Source: Prostheceraeus crozeri
Lineage: Eukaryota; Platyhelminthes; Polycladida; Euryleptidae
Reading direction: 5' to 3'
NCBI GenBank assembly: GCA_907163375.1
Contig: CAJQUW010003481.1
Location: 20,315 to 84,314, forward strand
DNA: 64,000 nt
Below are positions 28,601 through 37,600 of the stretch, piece after piece. The notes beneath the pieces were generated by a model. That model worked only from the letters and a program-made list of their open reading frames with translations, had not been told where the DNA came from and made no database searches. The position numbers were made by a program, and so were the translations under genes. How positions within the stretch are numbered: the first letter of the stretch is position 1; each line of letters opens with the position of its first letter.

Positions 28601-31600
28601 AAAATGTCGGTTGATTTGTGAACACCTTCTCTTATCACAAGAAGTTTGGATTAAAGATATGAAGGAGCCTCCTCTGTTCCCCCTGCACATGCAGACAGAT
28701 GCTCCAGGATTTACTTGCAATTTTGCTTTAATTAGCAACTATCTACATCCGGATAACTTACGAGAGCAGATAGAAGGTAGTTTCATTTCTAGATCTTCCA
28801 TGTCCCAAGTACCATCAGACTTAACTACCGTGCCGGCGTCGCTTTTCATCGTGAAATCTGAAAAGAAAAGGATAAAAACCACGTCAATGATTCCACATTC
28901 AGTACTTGAACAATATCGATGATGTAGAAAGGGATGTAAGTGAAGGCAATTGTCATCTCCAAGTTTTATCGACAGCTTATTGTTCCATTATTACTAAAAG
29001 CTGTATATGCACGTAGCATCTGTATATACACGGGCAGATAAAAGAAAGAAATACAATGAAGCTTACGTTTTGGAAATTTATTGTAATAATGATTATTCTT
29101 TTCGAAATACCGTTCACTTGAGTAATACGCGTCGCTTCCAATACTATAAATTCCAATCCACACCTGATTGAGGCGATGAAGTTTCCTGTGGAAGGGAGAA
29201 AGAACATCAGAAAAGATATCTTAGTGGAGTAATATGCAACTTTCATCGCGACTCCACATGCAATCAGTTTAACACGTGTGCTGGTGTGATATTTTACGGA
29301 CGTTGTTTACCATGACTGACAATTTTGCCACTACTATAATACGGCAAAACATGATGCATAATAAGGTTATTTGAAATATAGAGCTAATGAGCACAGTTAT
29401 GGGTCATGACATAGATAACACATAATTCTATGGTTACGATGCTTGCGAATCCATGACTCGAATATTAAAAATTAATATTAAAAATATTTCTTCTTTTCAA
29501 ATAGAATTTCATTTAATTATTTCAAAAATTCGAGCTTTATCTCATAAATGGCTTTCTGCATATCGTTCTCTAAGAAAAGTAATCACGTCACTTACCGTGA
29601 CTGGTGCAAAAATGACATGATGGTAATGAAGACAAAGCTACTATTCAATTATCCTTACTTTTGGTAAACGGATTGATTATAAACATCAATGATAAAGTCT
29701 TCAAACATGTGAAGGATCAAATTCAGCGGTAATAGTGATTCAGAAGCACAAGCTATAGAGTAAGTATGTTAGGTAGAGTGGTAACTCCGCATTTATTAAA
29801 TCCCCAATGTGTAAACACTTTCGATTTTATTAAATGAACTCGCGGTGAATACATTTGGAATTCTTGAGAGGTGTGAGAGATGCAAATTTTTGCAGTTTTC
29901 AAGAAATTACCACGGAATTGAGTTATCATGATAGTAATGCACAAGGAAATTGTATTATTCTATAGATCCTCCGTGTCATGACAGCCTTGGAGAGGCAATG
30001 TTTGTTAAATTGGCAACTCGATGACCTGCTATTGCTTTCATGCCGAACCTCAAGAGAATTTTCTTAAGCGTGATCATATCATAAGCAACCTGCCGCTGGT
30101 AGTGCAAAGTAACAGAATCAAGGACAATGGCTTCAATTAATTTTAAAGATGTAAATGGGTCCACATCACTATTCAGATTCAAGAAATGAAACATGAATCT
30201 AGTGAATAAAAAAAAACAGGCCGGTGTAAATTGAAGTGAAACTTGAAATTTCAGCCAAGAAAGCAAAATATGATTTCGACTTTTATCATGAAGACTTCCA
30301 TTGTAATACGGATCATGAAATTCCCTTGATGATCAGCTTGATTTCCGCTTAGTTAGGATGCTTGTCAGCAAATAGTCATTCCTTTTGATATCCAACTTGT
30401 TTCATGTTATTTCGGTGGTAACAAAACTGCTGCAATTGAGTTAGTTTCTGCCGAAGCGCATTGCATACCTTTACCCTCCTCTCTAAGACTTTACAGTTGC
30501 CAACAGTCGACTCATAGACTTTTAAGATTTGCAATTAGCAAGTTGGTGAAATTTTGACGGCCATTCATCAAATATCACTTAAAACGCACTACTGGCAAAT
30601 CGCTAGTGCTCCTCCAATAGTTAATAAATGCTATTTTTGCAAACACAATATAAATCTAAGATCTACAACATTATTCAACTAAGGATGCAACTCAATATTT
30701 AATTCTTCTACTTACATAGAATATAATCTGATACGAAGCTTCCAAGAATGGATGATTCTGTCATACGACTTATTTGCACGGCATTTATTAACTCATAATC
30801 CACGGATTCGAAAATGAAAGTGGGAAGTTTGCGTAGGATATCAGGACTTTAGAGACCAAGGAGTATATTAGAGCTTTACATGCAAAATCGTACAAGTTGG
30901 TGAGATTCTCATGTCAGGAGATTCCGTTTCATGCGGAGAATTCATTCTCAATACTGGAAACTCTTTTTTCAAGAGTAATTTTAAAGTTTTACTCAAATTC
31001 ACGCTATTATTAATTGTTTACTTGCTGTATTAAGCTTCCATTACAATACACTTCACATACTAGCAGATATAATTGTCGTAAATACGGACATACGACTGAT
31101 ATGTAGCTAATGCGACAGCAAAGGGCAGTAGCCTACGATAGCACGATGACCGAATCGGTGACTGCCGATAACCATGTAATGATACGACGTTAACCATGCA
31201 CGACCGACGAGAAACATGGCGAGATGTGAAATAGCAAATTTCCAATTTCAAAATCTTATAATAGCATCGAATGCCGATCAAAAGATTGTGATATGAAACA
31301 TCCATCTTCACATAAGTGCATGCATACTAGCTAGATAGTTGCATAATTAGCATTTGTTTATATAATAGTTAAAAATCCGCAGGTCTGAAGCAAAGAACCC
31401 ACAAGCGCCTAGAATTCTATAACTTTCTGAGAATATTGCGAGTATCATGAAATGAAACAAATATTACTTACATGAAATGTCTTACCACCTCTTGATCTGC
31501 TTCGGTTTGAACTTGTATCATGAGTGATCCCAATACTGAACGACAATGATCGGAAGCCTCATTGTAAGTCATCAGTTTCGTGGAAACACGGTAGCATAAA

Positions 31601-34600
31601 GCATTGATGTATACATAGCCCTTTGGACATGCTGAAAAAACATGCTGATTTCATGATCTTGATCATATCTAATTTTAGACATTAATCAGATTCAGAGTGT
31701 TAATGATTAATTAGTTAATAGAATCAAAACATCGCATTTAGGTCGTATTTACATGACACTTTTGCATCTTTCAGATAATTTTCGAATCCAAAAAACAGTT
31801 TTCTGTCTGATTTCATGTTTGAGACATACTCAAGAAATGATTACTCTGATTGGGTGACAGGGGTGCCTACTAGCCCCGAATGATGGATGAAGTCGTTCGC
31901 CTACGCATCTCACGACAGAGCAATCGCATCTGTGAGTCAGTAGGTGACTCATCAACACCCGGGATGACGTCAGGGAGCTGCTAGTACTGTCTATCATATT
32001 AATCAGAACTGTTCCTCCTCGAGGAGCACTTTCCGCGCTCCTGTATCAATGCATCACGCTCGCTGGATGTTGAAGGCAATTTAATCAATAAAAGTCTGGC
32101 TTTTCCGGTGCCACTTCAAAATGACTTCCCGAGAGAAGAAAGGCCTATGGGAGTCATGTTGTTTCATCGTTCTCGTTTACTTGGAGGTGTGGTTCACTGC
32201 ACCTGGTGCTATTCAAGCTCCGCGAAACTTTATTGTGCTACTGCGACACAAACCCCGCTATTTAAGCATCCACGATGGAGAAGCTGTAGCGACCTTCATG
32301 TCATCCTCCCAGGGGTTTATGGGCTTGGCCCTTTTGACGAAGAAGAGGCGATGAAGATGCGAATACTTGAGAGCAAGAAGCAGCCATTGGAGGATGAAAA
32401 CGACCAGTCTGTGATCCGTCTTCATGGAGAACAAATCCTTCTTTTCACGATGCACAAGAAGAACTCAGAAATTTGAACATTATTAACGATCACAAAGAGC
32501 GGGGAATAGCTTTCATCTAGGCATTTAACCAGACGCTGGCGAAAGTCGAAGAGCAGCTTGATTTCCTCCAGGAGGTTGCATCCTGTCATCGGCGCAACTT
32601 CCCGGACGCCAGGAAGAAGATACTGGACCAATCCCAGCGACAGTAAGCGAAGTGATGACTTTTGATTGTACAGCCTGTCTTCATTTTCGACAATATTTAA
32701 AGCAGGCTTACATGTATAAAATCCATGTTGTTAACAGCCGTGTGCGACACGTTATAGACTTCATAGAAGATGTAAATTTGATAATTGAAATTAAGAAATT
32801 CAAGAGACAAGTGAAATGCATTGGATGGACGTTCCTCGTAATAACAAAGCGTATACTTACGAAATAACTAAGTAGAGGGAAAGTTCATAAATCCAATGTC
32901 TGCGAACCTAATGGCATTTTCCTACATACCGAACTAAATTTAGGAAGTGTATTTGACAAAATTGAAATCTTGAATTTCATATTGGCCACGGTCCATCAAA
33001 AATGACTTTTTTCGAAAAAATGGGCAACTTCAAAGGCTGTGGACTACTTCTGATTTTTGAATTTAGCATAATATTTCGCATGGGTTCATTTCTTTAACCT
33101 AGTGGAACACATTTGGGGGGTAAGAGTAACGATATTCAAAACTTCGATTTTTAAGGCCCACCCTACTGTGCATGCGATCCACTATCAATATTCGTATGCG
33201 TCTTGGTGATTACAGAAAATATACTGAATATTTTCAAAAATGGTAAAAATTGCAATGACAAAGATCCGCTTGTTAAGAATATCATTTGAAAACAGCTACT
33301 CACAGTCCTCTCCACTTTCACAGAAACCGCACGTATGCTGGCAATCTCTCAACATTAATCGCGGATATGCATGGCACATTCCAATGTCACGATTTGATTT
33401 GCACTTATCTTTACTTAACACATCTGTGCAAGACATTTTAAGCTTGCAAATACCACAAAGTTCCGGACAATTGTTCCTTATTTGATTTTCATTGCATCTA
33501 GACTTCGATATTCCCTTGCATTTCAGCAAGTCGTTGCACGTAACCATTGATCTAAAATTGATACGAAATGGCGTCAGCGCGGTGAATCAAGTTGTTGTTA
33601 TTCACGAAAAGGGGCTTGAAATGAAGACATTTTAAAAGGGTTAAATACCATTTTAATACATTTCAACAATGCCACATTAGTCCAGTTGTTTGTCCAGGAA
33701 GTCTATTATTTGACGAGACTGGACAGGTGACCTATTGCGATATTGTTTTGCATCATTTTTACTTCATTTTTGTATTTTAAGAGTCTGTCGGTTGCTGATG
33801 ACCCAAGATCGATGCTAGGATAATGAAATGTCATCGAAGTACCTGTAATACTTGTCATTAAAATGTTCCTAGATTACTAGAGAAAGTGAGACGCATGTAA
33901 TCGAAGGTTTACTTACTTTTCGCCATTTCCTAAGGCAAAATTGAAGCCTGAAACAAAAAGAAATGCAGATGTAAAAATCTATCATGATAAATAATAATAA
34001 AATATACAGTCCGTTTCATAAAAAGTGGATCATCCTAAAATTTGACTGAATAAAACATAAGTATGATACAGAAAGCATTTTTCATGTTATTTCATGTCCC
34101 TAATATATTTAAATGTCCTTATATAATCTGATAAGCTATGATACAGTAACGGTTCTTAAGAAGCTAATATTTTGTGGCCCTACCCTTATTGTCAATGACA
34201 TTACCAATTCGTCTAGGCATTGATTCGATGATATCGTTGATTTTTGACTGATCTAACTTTCTCCACTCTCTTTTTAACAGTGACGTAAGTTGTGATACGC
34301 CATCTGTAGGTAGCAGTGAACGACGAACGTTACGTTTTAGAATACTCCATACATTTTCTATGGGATTCAGATCAGGAGAACGAGCTGGCCAAGATAATGT
34401 CCTAAGCCCTAATTGAGACTTGCATAAGTTGACTCTACTACTCCTGTGACACGTAGCATTATCATCCATAAATAACCAAGTCGATGGATCACCAAGTTGA
34501 TCTGTCATTTGGCCAATGTTCATTCGTAAAACATTCACATAGCGTTCAGAATTCATGGTTCCTTGCTGTATGTGAAGTTCAGAGCGGCCATTGGTCCAAA

Positions 34601-37600
34601 TGCCAGCCCAAATCAGTAGAGTCGCACCACCTTGTACCCGGGGACGATGTAAATGTCTCGGAATTTCCTGATCAGATTTTATCCATAATCTCAATCGACC
34701 ATCACTATCCTTCAGACGGACTGATGCCTCATCAGACCAGACAACCCGATCCCATTGATTTCGCCAGTGACAATGACTCATTGCCCATCTGAGACATCTT
34801 TTTGTATGCTGATCTGATAATTCGATCTGAGAGGGCCTCTTACAGCTCTTCAAATTCGATTCAACAAGTCTTCTACGAATAGTGGACTTAGAAATAGACG
34901 AGTCTAGTGCAGCCATCTCAGTTAACGAGAGACTTGGATCAACTTTAACAAATCTCAAAATTAGGCGGTCTCTACGTTTGGATGTTTTGCGTGGACGGCC
35001 AGAGCCCTCTTTACGACAGAGTCGAAAATCATCATTATGCCATCGATGCACATTTGTGTAAGGGACATTTAGTCGCTTGCTTGTAGCTCGCAAAGAAAAC
35101 CCTAGTTCTAGCAAGGCTGACACTTTGCCTTTTGTGAATGCGATCTTGTTATTGTTCATTTGTGCTTTGCATTGTTTTCAACCGGTAAGAGATAGATTTC
35201 TAGCTGAAAGCAATCAGGAGTGCTGCCAACACCACCGCAACGAAGTCAGGAAGCTATGGAACATGAAGTCCAGTTAATCACATGTAGCAGTTACATTATT
35301 GTTGATGAATAATGGTGTATACTGGCTCTGATTGACCGATTTTCTTTATTTTTGTTTTGCTTGATAGCTTTTGGCTTGTAGAACAACATATTACATAACA
35401 AAGGAAACAAATGTAATTTTATAAGAGTGAGGTATGATTTTGTGTAAAATGAAGATCAAATTATCTACTACTATTTTATCTATAACAGGAAAACAACTCA
35501 ATATTCATGCTTGAAATTTCCAACAATGATATTAGTAAGTACAACTGACATATCTTCCAAATTTCAGAGAAATCCGTTCAAGTTTGGCGGAGTTAGACAA
35601 AGTTGAAGTTAAGGCGATGTTTAAGGGTGATCCATTTTTTATGAAACAATCTGTACATGATGCAAGAGTGCTATTGTAAGCTGTCATGTTCTGTGTTTAT
35701 CCATTATGAAATATGTTCGAAGTCTGGGACGACCCTTCAAATCGAGGCAAATGGCAACAAAATGTGGGAAGCACAAAATGTGGGAAAATCATTGCTTTGA
35801 CTGACGTGCTCTCACGCACCCCTGTCACAATAATGTTTTTAGAACGACTTTGTCTCTGTTCGATTTCACCGCAGATATCCTCTGTAGATATCGCTGATAC
35901 ATTCGTGCTCTTTAAGATGTTAATTTCTGCTTGTTGCTGCAATAGTTGCTCTTTCAGGTTGAAAATGATATTTTCTAGAACCCTTATGGTCTCCATCATT
36001 TTAGTCATGTTCTTATTAACTTCATCTACTTTGCTCGTAATGCAAGCCGCCAGTTCATCTTTGTTTTCTTTCATCATGGACTTAAGTGCACCCACGGTAG
36101 CATCAGTTGCTGAGCTCGATCTTATACTTCGTTTAGGTGACATAGCTAATTCGATACCGCAGTGACGCAACTTAAAGATCGAAGCAGTTACCAGTCTGCA
36201 CAGTTGTATAACAAGTGTGACTAGTTCTTGACGCTAAGGTCACGTGATTATGGTATTGTCTATGATCGAAGCAGATCTACAAACCATAGATTTTTCCATG
36301 TCCATCATTGTACATAAGCAAGATATCAAGCTTCCATTCTAGTGTACTATTTTCTGCTTCTATGATCTGTACACAATGTCATGCATTAAATAGGATTCGA
36401 TTGGTGGCTTTCAATGCAGAAGTAATATTTGCACAATAATTTGATATTTAAGATAAGTGAGCTATGATATCACATTGCGGTGTTATTCAAATTAATCACT
36501 GTGAATATGCTAAATCTTCATGAATATAAATGACGACAACATCATTCGACAACTCCACATATATATCAACAGATGGACAAACAACAAAATGAATGTAATT
36601 GGCCTCTAAATACTCAGTAGTTTGATTTCACTGAAAATGGGAGATTTTCAAGTCATTGTTTCATGAGAGCTGACACTTTCCACGTTGCATAGATAGGTGC
36701 ATAGACGGTGCATAGATTTCATAGATCTTCAAAGTGTATGTAAAGATTATATCATGGCCAAATCTAGTTTAGCAGGTCTCAACAAGGGCAATTGCATGCA
36801 AACATCACGAGGGCGAAGCCATGATTTAACCATTTTAAACGGTTCAAACTGCTTGACATTGATTAACCAAGATACTTTTGATTTATAGAAATCCTAGTAA
36901 ACAGATGCCGGGGAATGATAGAAATCTGAGTAAACGGTCCCTCTCAAGCGTTCACGTTCCATATCGCTATCACAGAGATAGGAAAATTACATAGTAGAGT
37001 TAAACAGGCATGGTTTAATCAACATTTACATGATTACAAAACTGTCAACAGTGCAAGCCGAAAGGAGCAAATCATCGATCAAAGACAACTGAGACTCAGG
37101 TTTTATGCACCTTAATTTGAAATCCTAAGTGACCTTTTATTTGAGGGACAGACTTAATGATTTTAGTGTCAAGATTTTGGAAAACAGCTGGCTATTCTCT
37201 CGTATCTCTTAGAAAAACAGTTTTGTAAGATCGAGTATAAAAGACGGTGGACGCGGAAGTTATGCTAATTCATTAGTCAAAAGTCAAAAATGTTTATTTC
37301 CAAGAACATTGGAAAACAGGAGCATAATGCTCACATAATATCCACAAAAAACATAGTTTGATGGCAGAAAACAGCGTCCATTAACGGATAACCTTATGAA
37401 ATGGGCTGAAGATCATAAAACAGTACCATAACTGTTGTGTTGTGCTTTTATAATGTTGTCTCTGATCAAACATCACGTTGAACGCCAAATGTCAGTGATT
37501 TGCAAAAATCGTAATCCTTTTCTTCGAATTCATTCGTCAATATCTAAAGAGAATGACAACTATTAAGTCAACACAAGACACCAACAACCATAGAAATTGA

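Noticed and set aside
28530-28922. 130-codon plus-strand frame
   Set aside because: It overlaps exon 6 on the other strand and has no similarity of its own.
31480-31490. Earlier GTAAGA donor in the first lectin exon
   Set aside because: It would break the frame into exon 5; the GTAAGT donor at 31471 keeps it and restores a normal CTLD helix.
32108-32476. 122-codon frame in intron 3 as a host gene
   Set aside because: No splice context or family match, and neighbouring frames look broken; left as unassigned.
33304-33551. ShK domains as a toxin gene
   Set aside because: They are in phase with a CTLD exon and belong to a large multidomain protein; this is the accessory use of the ShK fold.
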